Shown here: positions 39,971 through 48,745 of the stretch, piece by piece
How positions within the stretch are numbered: the first letter of the stretch is position 1
How the letters are laid out: each line of letters starts with the position of its first letter
Assembly: GCF_000706645.1 (NCBI RefSeq)
Contig: NZ_KL407338.1
Span: 263,405 to 327,404, forward strand
DNA: 64,000 nucleotides
Reading direction: 5' to 3'
From: Bartonella rochalimae ATCC BAA-1498
Lineage (GTDB): Bacteria > Pseudomonadota > Alphaproteobacteria > Rhizobiales > Rhizobiaceae
The notes under the pieces: generated by a model
What the model was told of the DNA's origin: nothing
Seen by the model: only the letters and a program-made list of their open reading frames with translations
Database searches by the model: none
Program-made: the position numbers and the translations under genes

Positions 39971-41386
39971 TTATGGAATTTTCTCTTTAATTATTTTTTG
40001 TAGTACAGAGCATTTTTCATCTGAAGTAATAGCCGCAATCAATTCAGGAAGATCAGAGAATGTATGTTGTTGAAAATTTTGTGATTTTATTATTTCTGTT
40101 GTTGTTATAGGTTGAAAAGCTCCTTGAAATCCTAGCTTTTTTGCTTCTTTAATGCGTTGTCCTGAATGTGCAACGGAACGGATTGCTCCTGAGAGGCTGA
40201 CTTCACCAAAATACACATAGTGAGTTGGAAGAGGGATGTTTGCAAGAGAAGATACCAAAGCTGCTGCAACTGCTAAATCAGCTGCAGGTTCTGATATTCG
40301 GTAACCACCTGCAACATTAAGATAGACATCATGTTGTCCAAAGCGGATACCACAATGAGCTTCTAATACGGCTAGAATCATCGAAAGACGATTCCCATCC
40401 CATCCCACGACAGCACGCCGTGGCATACCAAGCGAAGAGTGAGCAACAAGAGCTTGAATTTCTACTAATATAGGGCGTGTACCTTCCATTCCTGCAAAAA
40501 CCGCAGCTCCCGGCGCTTTTTCATTACGCTCACCTAAGAATAATTCAGATGGATTAGAAATTTCCCGTAATCCTCTATCAGACATTTCAAAGACGCCAAT
40601 TTCATCCGTTGGTCCAAAGCGGTTTTTCATAGTTCTTAAAATTCGATAATGGTGTCCACCTTCACCTTCAAAATAAAAAACTCCGTCAACCATATGTTCG
40701 ACAACACGAGGTCCAGCAATTTGTCCATCTTTTGTGACGTGACCAACAAGAACAACAGAAACTCCTGTGTTTTTTGCAAAATGGATCATTGCTTGAGCAC
40801 TGATGCGGACTTGTGTTACGGTTCCAGGTGCTGAATCTGCTAAATTTGACCACAAAGTTTGAATGGAATCAACGATGACCATATCAAGTTTTTTATGTGT
40901 ATTTAAAGTTGCTAGAATATCTTCAACATTAGTTTCAGCAGCGAGTTGAACTGCTGTATTTGTAGCATTAAGTCTTTGTGCACGTAAGCGAATTTGTGTA
41001 ATAGCTTCTTCACCTGATACATAGATGACATTATACCCTTTTTGCGATAAAGCTGCTGCTGTTTGTGTTAGTAATGTTGATTTTCCTATGCCTGGATCGC
41101 CAGCAATCAGTAATGCTGATCCACGGACAAAACCACCTCCGGTAACACGATCAAGCTCAGCAATGCCAGAATGGATACGCGGAACATTTTCGATATCTCC
41201 AGAAAGAGATGTAAGTGTAACTATATGACCTTTACGAATATTTTTAGGAGGGCCACTTCCTACACCGCTATTTGTACCTTCTTCAGTAAGAGAATTCCAA
41301 TTTCCACAGGAGTGACATTTTCCAGCCCAACGTGAATGGACTGTGCCACAATCTTGGCAAATAAATTGAAGACGATTACGTACCAT
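39971..41386 (-). CDS. radA: DNA repair protein RadA
   Basis: RecA-like ATPase of 471 residues that drives branch migration in recombination. It has an N-terminal zinc finger (Cys10, Cys13, Cys24, Cys27), Walker A GDPGIGKST (96-104), the KNRFG motif near residue 255, and a C-terminal Lon-like domain. It begins six bases after dnaB. In many relatives alr separates these two genes. Confidence 0.95.
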   Translation of the reverse strand: MVRNRLQFICQDCGTVHSRWAGKCHSCGNWNSLTEEGTNSGVGSGPPKNIRKGHIVTLTSLSGDIENVPRIHSGIAELDRVTGGGFVRGSALLIAGDPGIGKSTLLTQTAAALSQKGYNVIYVSGEEAITQIRLRAQRLNATNTAVQLAAETNVEDILATLNTHKKLDMVIVDSIQTLWSNLADSAPGTVTQVRISAQAMIHFAKNTGVSVVLVGHVTKDGQIAGPRVVEHMVDGVFYFEGEGGHHYRILRTMKNRFGPTDEIGVFEMSDRGLREISNPSELFLGERNEKAPGAAVFAGMEGTRPILVEIQALVAHSSLGMPRRAVVGWDGNRLSMILAVLEAHCGIRFGQHDVYLNVAGGYRISEPAADLAVAAALVSSLANIPLPTHYVYFGEVSLSGAIRSVAHSGQRIKEAKKLGFQGAFQPITTTEIIKSQNFQQHTFSDLPELIAAITSDEKCSVLQKIIKEKIP

Positions 41387-41392
41387 AATGGT

Positions 41393-42892
41393 TTAACCAT
41401 ATTGTTCTGGAAGATAATTACTGTCTGCCAGATCACTGAAGCGTGTGAAATCAGCTTGGAAAGAGAGTTTGACTATGCCTGTTGGTCCATGGCGTTGCTT
41501 CGCTACGATAATATCAGCTTTTCCAAAAACTTCATCCATTGATGCTTGCCATTTTAAATGTTCTGGACCTCCTATCTTAGGCTCTTCATTTTTGAGATAA
41601 TACTCTTCACGATATACAAAAATAACAACATCCGCATCTTGCTCAATTGAACCAGATTCACGTAAGTCTGATAGTTGTGGACGTTTATCTGTCCGATTTT
41701 CGACTTGGCGTGAAAGCTGTGAAAGAGCAATAATGGGAACATTAAGCTCTTTAGCTAAAGCCTTTAATCCTGTGGTGATTTCTGTAATTTCTTGAACGCG
41801 ACTTTCAGATGAGCGTTTTGAATTGCTTGTCATTAACTGTATGTAGTCAATAATCAAAACATCTAAACCGTGTTGTCGCTTGAGGCGACGTGCACGTGCA
41901 GCTAATTGTGTGATCGATATGCCACCCGTTTGGTCAATATAAAGTGGAACTTTTTGTAGGCGATTCATTATGCGTAATAATTTTGCAAATTGTTCTTCTG
42001 AGATATTGCCTCGACGAATGTTAGAAGAAGAGACCTCTATTTGCTCAGAAATAATACGTGTTGCAAGTTGTTCTGATGACATTTCAAGCGAAAAGAATCC
42101 GACAATTCCCCCCTCATTGTCTGGCGATGATTCTTTTTTTGTATCACAGTTATAAGTATTAGCAATATTGAAAGCAATATTGGTAGCAAGAGCAGTTTTT
42201 CCCATACCAGGACGTCCTGCAATGATAATTAAATCAGAAGGCTGTAATCCTCCCATTTGTTCATCAAGCTTTTTTATGTGAGTAGCAATACCTGATAATC
42301 GTGAAGATCGCTTTTTTGCTATTCCTGCCATATCAATAGCTTTTTTAATAGCTTCATCAAAACTCTCAAATCCACCACCATATTTTCCCTTTTCTGCTAG
42401 CTGAAATAAATCACGCTCGATTTTTTCAATTTGTTGAATTGGTGTCAATTCTAAAGGGGCCTCAAATGAGGTATTGACAACTTCATTTCCAAGATTAATC
42501 AAGGAACGTCGGATAAAAAGGTCATAAATTACTCGTCCATAATCTTCAGCATTAATAATTGTTACCGCTTCTTTAGCTAAACGAATAACATAATTAAATA
42601 CAGTAATATCTCCAATTTTTTCTTCAGCTGGAATAAAAGGTTTGATAGTGACAGGGGTTGCCAGTTTTCCTTTTTTGATAATTTGTGATACAACTTCAAA
42701 GAGTTGTTGATGTAATTGTTGGAAAAAATGTTCTGATTTTAAAAAATCTGACACGCGATCAAGTGCATCGTTATTAATAAGAATCGCGCCAAGCAATGCT
42801 TGTTCAGCTTCAATATTATGTGGCATCTGCCGAAAAAATGTGGATTCTTCTTTTTGCTGAGGGATCAGATTAGAGATGCCGGTTTCTTCCAT
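41393..42892 (-). CDS. dnaB: replicative DNA helicase DnaB
   Basis: Hexameric replication helicase of 499 residues. The N-terminal domain begins with PHNIEAEQALLGAIL. The RecA-like domain has Walker A GRPGMGKTALA near residue 227 and GLDVLIIDYIQLM (Walker B) near 350. No intein is present. A hairpin at 42909-42938 separates it from rplI upstream; radA follows closely. Confidence 0.96.
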   Translation of the reverse strand: MEETGISNLIPQQKEESTFFRQMPHNIEAEQALLGAILINNDALDRVSDFLKSEHFFQQLHQQLFEVVSQIIKKGKLATPVTIKPFIPAEEKIGDITVFNYVIRLAKEAVTIINAEDYGRVIYDLFIRRSLINLGNEVVNTSFEAPLELTPIQQIEKIERDLFQLAEKGKYGGGFESFDEAIKKAIDMAGIAKKRSSRLSGIATHIKKLDEQMGGLQPSDLIIIAGRPGMGKTALATNIAFNIANTYNCDTKKESSPDNEGGIVGFFSLEMSSEQLATRIISEQIEVSSSNIRRGNISEEQFAKLLRIMNRLQKVPLYIDQTGGISITQLAARARRLKRQHGLDVLIIDYIQLMTSNSKRSSESRVQEITEITTGLKALAKELNVPIIALSQLSRQVENRTDKRPQLSDLRESGSIEQDADVVIFVYREEYYLKNEEPKIGGPEHLKWQASMDEVFGKADIIVAKQRHGPTGIVKLSFQADFTRFSDLADSNYLPEQYG

Positions 42893-42908
42893 AACAATCT
42901 TCCTATTA

Positions 42909-42938
42909 ATAATATTTAGCCTTTCGGCTAAATATTAT
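42909..42938 (-). terminator. 13-bp stem-loop with GAAA tetraloop between rplI and dnaB
   Basis: ATAATATTTAGCC pairs perfectly with GGCTAAATATTAT; on the transcribed strand the loop is GAAA, a stable GNRA tetraloop. It is just ahead of the dnaB ATG and follows rplI. The T-run is poor, so it may be an attenuator or an RNA-processing or stability element. Confidence 0.6.
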
Positions 42939-43003
42939 CATGATATACCAATTTTAATGGGAGAGAAGAAAAAACAAACAGTTAAGTAAGAAAAAGATGT
43001 TCA

Positions 43004-43582
43004 TTAACTGTGACTTTCTTCATTAAGATTGTTTTCTACATGGTTATCAGTTTCTTTTGTTAATGGTTGCTCTTGAGTACCATATATTGCTTCAGTAGAA
43101 GTCAGATTTTCACCTGCTTCTTGACGCTCCGCTTCACTAGTTGAGCGTGCAATATTAATTGTTACAGAAACTTGAATTTCGGGGTGTAAGCTGAGAGAAA
43201 TGGTGTGAAGACCGATGGTTTTAATAGGGTGATTAAGTTCAATTTGGTTACGTTCAATCGAAAAGCCATTCTCTGTTATAATATCAGCAATATTACGTGT
43301 TGATACGGAACCGTAAAGTTGTCCTGTTTCACCAGCTGAACGGATAATAGTAAATGATTGTCCATCAAGTTTTTCAGAAATTTTTTGAGCTTCGTTTTTG
43401 CGTTCAAGGTTACGAGCTTCAAGCTGTGCGCGCTGTGTTTCAAAGTGCTTTTTGTTGGCTTCATTAGCACGTAAAGCTTTACCTTGAGGTAATAGAAAAT
43501 TGCGCGCATAGCCATTTTTAACTGAGACAATATCACCAATCTGACCAAGATGAGTGATGCGTTCAAGCAAAATGATATCCAT
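43004..43582 (-). CDS. rplI: ribosomal protein bL9
   Basis: Large-subunit protein of 192 residues. The N-terminal motif [21 protein letters not shown] and [14 protein letters not shown] are diagnostic. The C-terminal extension after about residue 150 is acidic, as in other alphaproteobacteria. It is the last ribosomal gene of the rpsF-rpsR-DUF2232-rplI cluster. Confidence 0.96.
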   Translation of the reverse strand: MDIILLERITHLGQIGDIVSVKNGYARNFLLPQGKALRANEANKKHFETQRAQLEARNLERKNEAQKISEKLDGQSFTIIRSAGETGQLYGSVSTRNIADIITENGFSIERNQIELNHPIKTIGLHTISLSLHPEIQVSVTINIARSTSEAERQEAGENLTSTEAIYGTQEQPLTKETDNHVENNLNEESHS

Positions 43583-43607
43583 AGTTTTTCCTTTCGAATT
43601 AAATCAA

Positions 43608-44594
43608 TTAGTGAGATTTGTGTGATTGGCTGTTATATTGAATGGTTGCCCAAATGCCCATAAGCAGCAGCATAAAAGAAATAGGTACAGTAAAAATAAC
43701 AGTTAAAATAGCAATGTAAACAAAAGATAATATTATCGTTCGACCACTTATTTCTTTTGTAATATTATGGAGATATGCTAGACCAGTAACTGATATGATA
43801 AATGTATAGGCAGTGATAAAAACATTTGCGCCTAAATTTAAAATAGAATTGGTTTCAATCATTGCGGCTATAAAAGCAAAAATGAAAATGATAAGTCCCC
43901 AAATTGGAAGGCGGAAATTTTGTTTCCAATCATCACGAGGTCTTTTCAAACAATTTATATGGCGTGCTATCATCATTGAAAAGTAAAGATTTGCAATAAA
44001 AAACAATAAACTGTAAACGGTCAATATTACTGCTGTTAGAGTTGCTGTATGTGTCATTACAAGTTCAGTAAAAGAAAGAATATTAGTTTCGTTTATAGAC
44101 TGCGATTGTCGCATAGTCTGTACTATATTCTCGGTAATTTGCTTTGCAATAATAGGAGAAGATGGATGATTTTGAATATAAATTCCAATAAAAGTTGATA
44201 TACAGGCAATAAAATTTGTTAAAAGAAAAATAATTGGTGGTAATGGATACCACATCAACGAATTTTCTTCTTGTATTGTTTGTACTGGTTGTGCAAATCC
44301 AAGGAGCCAAGAAGCATAAACAGCAGGAAGAAAAAACAACAACATAAAACTAAAACCAATATAAATATTATTGGTTATGGAAAGAACAAAAGTAGCGCTA
44401 ATTAAAGCAATAAGGCTAGGTAATGTACCATATCTAAATGCTGCGATAAAGATTGGAAGAGAAATAAAACAACCTAAAAAAAGAGAACAATAGGGAATGA
44501 TATTTGAAACATTGATGATTGCCATCCCTATAACAGCAGTAAACAGTCCTGCTAAAACGCCGATTATTGTTTTATAAGAATAGGAATCTTTCAT
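43608..44594 (-). CDS. DUF2232 membrane protein
   Basis: Integral membrane protein of 328 residues with about eight hydrophobic segments. No catalytic motif is visible. The family is regularly placed between rpsR and rplI in Rhizobiales, which supports the assignment. Function is unknown; similar proteins elsewhere resemble transporter membrane subunits. A terminator-like hairpin separates it from rpsR upstream, so its level may be lower than that of the ribosomal genes. Confidence 0.83.
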   Translation of the reverse strand: MKDSYSYKTIIGVLAGLFTAVIGMAIINVSNIIPYCSLFLGCFISLPIFIAAFRYGTLPSLIALISATFVLSITNNIYIGFSFMLLFFLPAVYASWLLGFAQPVQTIQEENSLMWYPLPPIIFLLTNFIACISTFIGIYIQNHPSSPIIAKQITENIVQTMRQSQSINETNILSFTELVMTHTATLTAVILTVYSLLFFIANLYFSMMIARHINCLKRPRDDWKQNFRLPIWGLIIFIFAFIAAMIETNSILNLGANVFITAYTFIISVTGLAYLHNITKEISGRTIILSFVYIAILTVIFTVPISFMLLLMGIWATIQYNSQSHKSH

Positions 44595-44699
44595 TGATCG
44601 CTGTCCTGCCTTTTGCAGTTAGAGGTATATAATACCCCAACTTTTTTGGATATATTATAATTAAAATATGTTTTGTAAAGTATTAAAGAAAAAGAATAA

Positions 44700-44723
44700 G
44701 TAGCCAGAAAAAATTCTGGCTAC
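44700..44723 (-). terminator. hairpin after rpsR
   Basis: GTAGCCAGAA pairs with TTCTGGCTAC over 10 bases with a 4-base loop, 15 bases beyond the rpsR stop. On the transcribed (minus) strand it is followed by CTTATTCTTTTTC, a fair T-rich tail. Probably ends most rpsF-rpsR transcription, with some read-through to the DUF2232 gene. Confidence 0.7.
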
Positions 44724-44738
44724 ATAATAAATTAAAAT

Positions 44739-44990
44739 TTATTTGACAACATATGGAAGTAAGCCAAGAAAACGAGCACGCTTAATAGCATTTGCTAATT
44801 CACGTTGTTTTTTCTGACTAACAGCTGTGATGCGCGAAGGAATAATTTTCCCACGCTCTGAAATATAACGCTGTAACAGCTTGATATCTTTATAATCAAT
44901 TTTAGGAGCATTTGCACCCGAAAATGGACATGTTTTACGGCGGTGATGAAAAGGACGACGTATCGAAGTTTGTTGAATATCAGTCATCAT
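44739..44990 (-). CDS. rpsR: ribosomal protein bS18
   Basis: Small-subunit protein of 83 residues. It has the core [19 protein letters not shown] and the [21 protein letters not shown] segment. The ATG overlaps the rpsF stop (ATGA), with AGGAGG seven bases before it, so translation is coupled. S6 and S18 bind each other on the ribosome, which explains the conserved pair. Confidence 0.96.
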   Translation of the reverse strand: MMTDIQQTSIRRPFHHRRKTCPFSGANAPKIDYKDIKLLQRYISERGKIIPSRITAVSQKKQRELANAIKRARFLGLLPYVVK

Positions 44991-45394
44991 GCTATTCCTC
45001 CTGTTGGATTTTCATGTTGACGGTGCAGATTTTGAGCTTTCTCTTCATTTTGATTAGAGAAGCTATCACGGTTGAGGCCTGAAAGTGCTGTCGATTGTTC
45101 TTTTTCATGTTTTTCTACGCGGACAGTCATATAACGCAAAATATCCTCATTAATACGCATTTGACGCTCAAGTTCAGCAATTGTTGATGCTGGAGCGTCA
45201 ATATTTATCAATACGTAATAAGCTTTACGATTTTTGCGGATTCGGTAAGCAAGAGAACGAAGACCCCAATTCTCTACACGCCCAACTTTTCCACCATTCG
45301 CTTCGATAACGCCTTTGTAAGTTTCTAAAAGCTCATCAATTTGCTGTGGTGCAATATCTTGTCGGGCAAGAAATATATGTTCATAAAGAGCCAT
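44987..45394 (-). CDS. rpsF: ribosomal protein bS6
   Basis: Small-subunit protein of 135 residues beginning [14 protein letters not shown]. The RRNA-contact segment [21 protein letters not shown] is typical. A Gln/Glu-rich C-terminal tail extends beyond about residue 100. ATG 45394 is chosen over a TTG 18 bases upstream; AAAGG lies before it. Its leader contains the GC-rich stretch at 45440-45600. Confidence 0.95.
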   Translation of the reverse strand: MALYEHIFLARQDIAPQQIDELLETYKGVIEANGGKVGRVENWGLRSLAYRIRKNRKAYYVLINIDAPASTIAELERQMRINEDILRYMTVRVEKHEKEQSTALSGLNRDSFSNQNEEKAQNLHRQHENPTGGIA

Positions 45395-45439
45395 TATTTT
45401 GCCTTTCTTCAATTAAATTCTACTAGTTTTGGCGCAAAG

Positions 45440-45600
45440 CCTCTGCGACTTGTCTTTATTGGAAAATCCAAAGAAGAAAGGGCGCGTTTGTATTCGAGAC
45501 ACTCGAGAGCGGAGACACAGGAGGCCGGAATTATTATATTCCCACTGGTTTTTCCCAGCCCTCCGTTCAACCCCCAGCCAAATACCGGTAATGAACATTA
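45440..45600 (-). ncRNA. candidate structured leader/ncRNA upstream of rpsF
   Basis: In an AT-rich genome this 160-base stretch is about 50-60% G+C, and it has several short inverted repeats (TCGAG-aca-CTCGA at 45493-45505; CTGG...CCAG at about 45545-45556; CGCA...TGCG near 45433-45447). On the minus strand it would lie in the 5' leader of rpsF. Leaders of rpsF operons in other bacteria bind the S6:S18 complex for feedback control, which is one possible role. I do not recognise a specific RNA family and cannot fix the strand or ends. The ORFs crossing it do not look like real proteins. Confidence 0.4.
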
Positions 45601-45776
45601 AATATTTACAGCTTATCTTTAAAAATAGCAAGTTGGTGTTTACAAAAAATATCATTTATTGAGTCTTGGGATATTTTTTATACATTTTGCGTTTCACTTT
45701 AACTTTATCATATTACTGTTTCCTTTAGTAAAAAATGATATAATAGGAAGATAATGATATATTAAGTGAGATAAGA

Positions 45777-46361
45777 ATGAACGTTTTACACCAGATTGAT
45801 ATAGCACTTTTCGAAATGCTTGCTAAGAGTAATCAAATGGATTTGATTTTTGTTTGGTTTGGTATCATTTGTGCAAAGTTTTTAATTTATATTATTCCTA
45901 TACATCTTTGTGTATTATGGTTTTGTGGTGGATGTACGGAAAGGCGTGTTGCTTTAAGTATTGGTCTTAGTATTTGTGTTGCTCTTATTATAGGTTATAT
46001 TATTTCTCTTATTTATTATCGTCCACGTCCATTTGTTGCAGGTTTGATGCGACCTCTTATTAAACATCGGGAAACAGCTTCTTTTCCAAGTAATCATGCA
46101 TTAGTTATTGTGTCTTACTTTGTTAATCTTTATTTGTATCGATACAAAATTGCTTCTAAGTTTGCATTGATATTTTTGTTATTAATTTGTTGGGGACGTG
46201 TTTTTACAGGTGTACACTATCCTTTTGATGTTTTGGCTGGTGTGGTTTTAGGAAGTTTTGTAAGTTGGTTTATTATTCGGTTTGTTGCATCATATTTTCC
46301 TAAATTTCTATATCAAATTCCACCTTTGAAATATAATTTTCATATAGGTACTCAATTTTAA
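45777..46361 (+). CDS. PAP2-family phosphatase, undecaprenyl-diphosphatase-like
   Basis: Membrane protein of 194 residues with about five segments. The phosphatase motifs are present: a K-x6-RP-like YYRPRPF with KHRE, then SFPSNHA near residue 101, and GRVFTGVHYPFDVLAG near 141-156. This pattern is shared with BcrC-type undecaprenyl pyrophosphate phosphatases, which recycle the lipid carrier for wall synthesis. Other lipid phosphates are possible substrates. It is divergent from rpsF. Confidence 0.82.
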   Translation: MNVLHQIDIALFEMLAKSNQMDLIFVWFGIICAKFLIYIIPIHLCVLWFCGGCTERRVALSIGLSICVALIIGYIISLIYYRPRPFVAGLMRPLIKHRETASFPSNHALVIVSYFVNLYLYRYKIASKFALIFLLLICWGRVFTGVHYPFDVLAGVVLGSFVSWFIIRFVASYFPKFLYQIPPLKYNFHIGTQF

Positions 46362-46442
46362 ATTAAGTTGATTTGTTGTAATTTATGTTTATTGAATTGG
46401 TTGAAAAGAAGATAAATCTAAAATTTAATTTTGGAGATGATG

Positions 46443-47387
46443 ATGGTAGCAGCATTCACTTTCCCAGGACAGGGAAGCCAAGTTGTTGGTATGGGAAAAG
46501 TACTTGCAGAGCAATTTATTGAAGCACGCATGGTTTTTGAGGAAGTTGATGATGCTTTAGGTGAGAAATTATCACAAATTATTTTTGAAGGACCAGAAGA
46601 GGTTTTGACATTAACGGCAAATGCACAGCCAGCATTGATGGCCGTGTCTATGGCAATTATTCGTGTCATGGAAAAGTTGGGATTTGATATAGCAAAGAAG
46701 GTGAAATTTGTTGCTGGCCATTCTTTAGGAGAATATTCGGCACTTTGTGCTGCTGGTACATTTAGTTTAGCTGATACAGCAAAACTTTTACGGATTCGGG
46801 GAAATGCTATGCAAACAGCTGTTGCTGTTGGTGAAGGTGCAATGGCGGCAATTATTGGCTTGAATGAGCAAGATGTTGAAGAAATTTGCAAGTTCGTTTT
46901 AGGAGAGGGAGTGTGTCAAATCGCTAATGATAATGGCGGTGGACAGATTGTTATTTCAGGTGAAGCAAAAGCTGTCGAGTCAGCTATCAAGATTGCTTCA
47001 CAAAAAGGAGCTAAACGTACATTGCTTCTTTCTGTATCAGCGCCGTTTCATTCAGTTTTGATGAGTTCTGCTGCTGATGCGATGAAAGACGCCCTTAGAG
47101 CTGTTAATAAAAAAGCACCTGTTGTTCCGCTTGTTGCGAATGTTTCTGTTACACCAGAAAGTGATCCGGAACGTATTTTTATGCTTCTTGTTCAACAGGT
47201 TACTGGGCGGGTGCGATGGCGTGAAACAATCGAATGGTTTGGAGCTAATAAGGTTGATGTTCTTTTTGAAGTTGGCTCTGGAAAAGTATTAACAGGTTTA
47301 GCGCGCCGTATTAATAAGGATATTAATGGTTTGACAATTGGTACGGCTGAGGAAATTGAATCAGCATTACAAGTGCTAGGTGTTTAA
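46443..47387 (+). CDS. fabD: malonyl-CoA:ACP transacylase
   Basis: Transferase of 314 residues that loads malonate on acyl carrier protein. It has the FPGQGSQ start motif, the nucleophile Ser94 in AGHSLGEYSA, and APFHSVLM with the catalytic His near residue 200. Three adjacent ATGs (46437, 46440, 46443) are possible; the last is best spaced from GGAG. It starts the fatty-acid cluster fabD-fabG-acpP-fabF. Confidence 0.95.
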   Translation: MVAAFTFPGQGSQVVGMGKVLAEQFIEARMVFEEVDDALGEKLSQIIFEGPEEVLTLTANAQPALMAVSMAIIRVMEKLGFDIAKKVKFVAGHSLGEYSALCAAGTFSLADTAKLLRIRGNAMQTAVAVGEGAMAAIIGLNEQDVEEICKFVLGEGVCQIANDNGGGQIVISGEAKAVESAIKIASQKGAKRTLLLSVSAPFHSVLMSSAADAMKDALRAVNKKAPVVPLVANVSVTPESDPERIFMLLVQQVTGRVRWRETIEWFGANKVDVLFEVGSGKVLTGLARRINKDINGLTIGTAEEIESALQVLGV

Positions 47388-47405
47388 TCTTAAGGAGTCT
47401 AAAAA

Positions 47406-48143
47406 ATGTTTGAATTAACAGGTCGTAAAGCTCTTGTAACAGGAGCATCAGGAGATATTGGTGAAGCAATTGCTCGTGCTTTACATGCACAAGGAGTTAT
47501 TGTTGGGTTGCATGGAACGCGCGAAGGAAGACTCACAGAAATTGCTGTAGATCTTGGTAAAGACACTTTTATTTTCCCCGCTAATCTTTCTAACTGTGAT
47601 GCTGTCAAGCAATTGGCTAAAACAGCAGAGAAAGAGATGGATGGAATTGATATTCTTGTTAACAATGCTGGTATTACTCGAGATGGTCTTTTTGTACGTA
47701 TGCAGGATCAGGATTGGGATGATGTATTGGCAGTGAATTTGACAGCTGCCTTTACTTTAACACGTGAGCTAACATATAATATGATGCGGCGGCGTTATGG
47801 ACGTATTATTAATATAACTTCTATTGTTGGTGTTGTTGGTAATCCTGGACAAACGAATTATTGTGCTGCGAAAGCTGGTTTAATAGGATTTTCAAAGTCA
47901 TTGGCACAAGAAGTTGCATCGCGAAATATAACAGTTAACTGTATTGCTCCAGGATTTATTCAATCCGCGATGACTGATCAATTGAATGAAAAGCAGAAAG
48001 AAAAAATTATGGCTACAATTCCAATGAAGCGTATGGGAATAGGGCAAGAAATAGCCTCTGCAGTTGTTTATTTAGCGAGTGATGAGGCAGGATATGTGAC
48101 TGGACAAACAATACATGTCAATGGTGGTATGGCAATGATTTGA
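47406..48143 (+). CDS. fabG: 3-oxoacyl-[acyl-carrier-protein] reductase
   Basis: NADPH-dependent SDR of 245 residues in the fatty-acid cycle. Cofactor loop TGASGDIG is at 12-19, NNAG at 86-89, and catalytic Ser139, Tyr152 and Lys156 in the YCAAK motif. AAGGAG lies before the ATG. It directly follows fabD; acpP follows after about 260 bases. Confidence 0.95.
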   Translation: MFELTGRKALVTGASGDIGEAIARALHAQGVIVGLHGTREGRLTEIAVDLGKDTFIFPANLSNCDAVKQLAKTAEKEMDGIDILVNNAGITRDGLFVRMQDQDWDDVLAVNLTAAFTLTRELTYNMMRRRYGRIINITSIVGVVGNPGQTNYCAAKAGLIGFSKSLAQEVASRNITVNCIAPGFIQSAMTDQLNEKQKEKIMATIPMKRMGIGQEIASAVVYLASDEAGYVTGQTIHVNGGMAMI

Positions 48144-48403
48144 GTATTTGCTGTATTCTACATTGATTTATAATCATTATTATTTTAGATAACGATAAAT
48201 GAAATAAAACAGTAAGTTTATTTCTTTAAGTATGGTAATTGTTCGACTTATCAGGGTATCAATTTAGTACATTTAAGAGGAGATATTCACGGAATGTTCT
48301 ATGTTTTATCGCTAAAGTTTTGGAGCAATGCATCTATTACTTGATTATATAAACTTATATCGCTGACCAAGTACAGGAAAACAATATAATTCGAGGATTC
48401 AAT

Positions 48404-48640
48404 ATGAGTGATACAGAAGAGCGCGTTAGGAAGATTATCGTAGAGCATCTCGGAGTTGACGCAGATAAGGTCGTAGAAAATGCTAGCTTCATCGATGATC
48501 TAGGAGCAGATAGCCTTGATACGGTTGAACTTGTGATGGCTTTTGAAGAAGAGTTTGGTATAGAAATTCCGGATAATGCTGCTGAGACAATCTTCACAGT
48601 TGGTGACGCAGTGAAGTTTATTGATAAAGCTTCTCTATAA
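48404..48640 (+). CDS. acpP: acyl carrier protein
   Basis: Acidic carrier of 78 residues. The phosphopantetheine site is Ser37 in [20 protein letters not shown]. AcpS, encoded at 20.6 kb, would modify it. It has its own long upstream region (about 260 bases, presumably with a promoter) and its own strong terminator, suggesting a separate abundant transcript. Confidence 0.97.
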   Translation: MSDTEERVRKIIVEHLGVDADKVVENASFIDDLGADSLDTVELVMAFEEEFGIEIPDNAAETIFTVGDAVKFIDKASL

Positions 48641-48652
48641 TCTTACTTAAAG

Positions 48653-48686
48653 GGCAAAAGTATTTTATGCTTTTGCCTGATTTTTT
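48653..48686 (+). terminator. intrinsic terminator of acpP
   Basis: GGCAAAAG (48653-48660) pairs with CTTTTGCC (48670-48677) around a 9-base loop and is followed by TGATTTTTT. It is 13 bases beyond the acpP stop, in the textbook form. Confidence 0.88.
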
Positions 48687-48745
48687 AGTTTAGGGCATAT
48701 TTTGACAATATGGTTTCTAGAGGTGGGTGGTTCAAGGTTAGAAAC

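Noticed and set aside
45341-45662. Overlapping ORFs of 77-97 residues on both strands across the rpsF leader
   Set aside because: Arg/Pro/Ser-rich translations without motifs, mutually overlapping and overlapping rpsF; better explained by a GC-rich RNA element.
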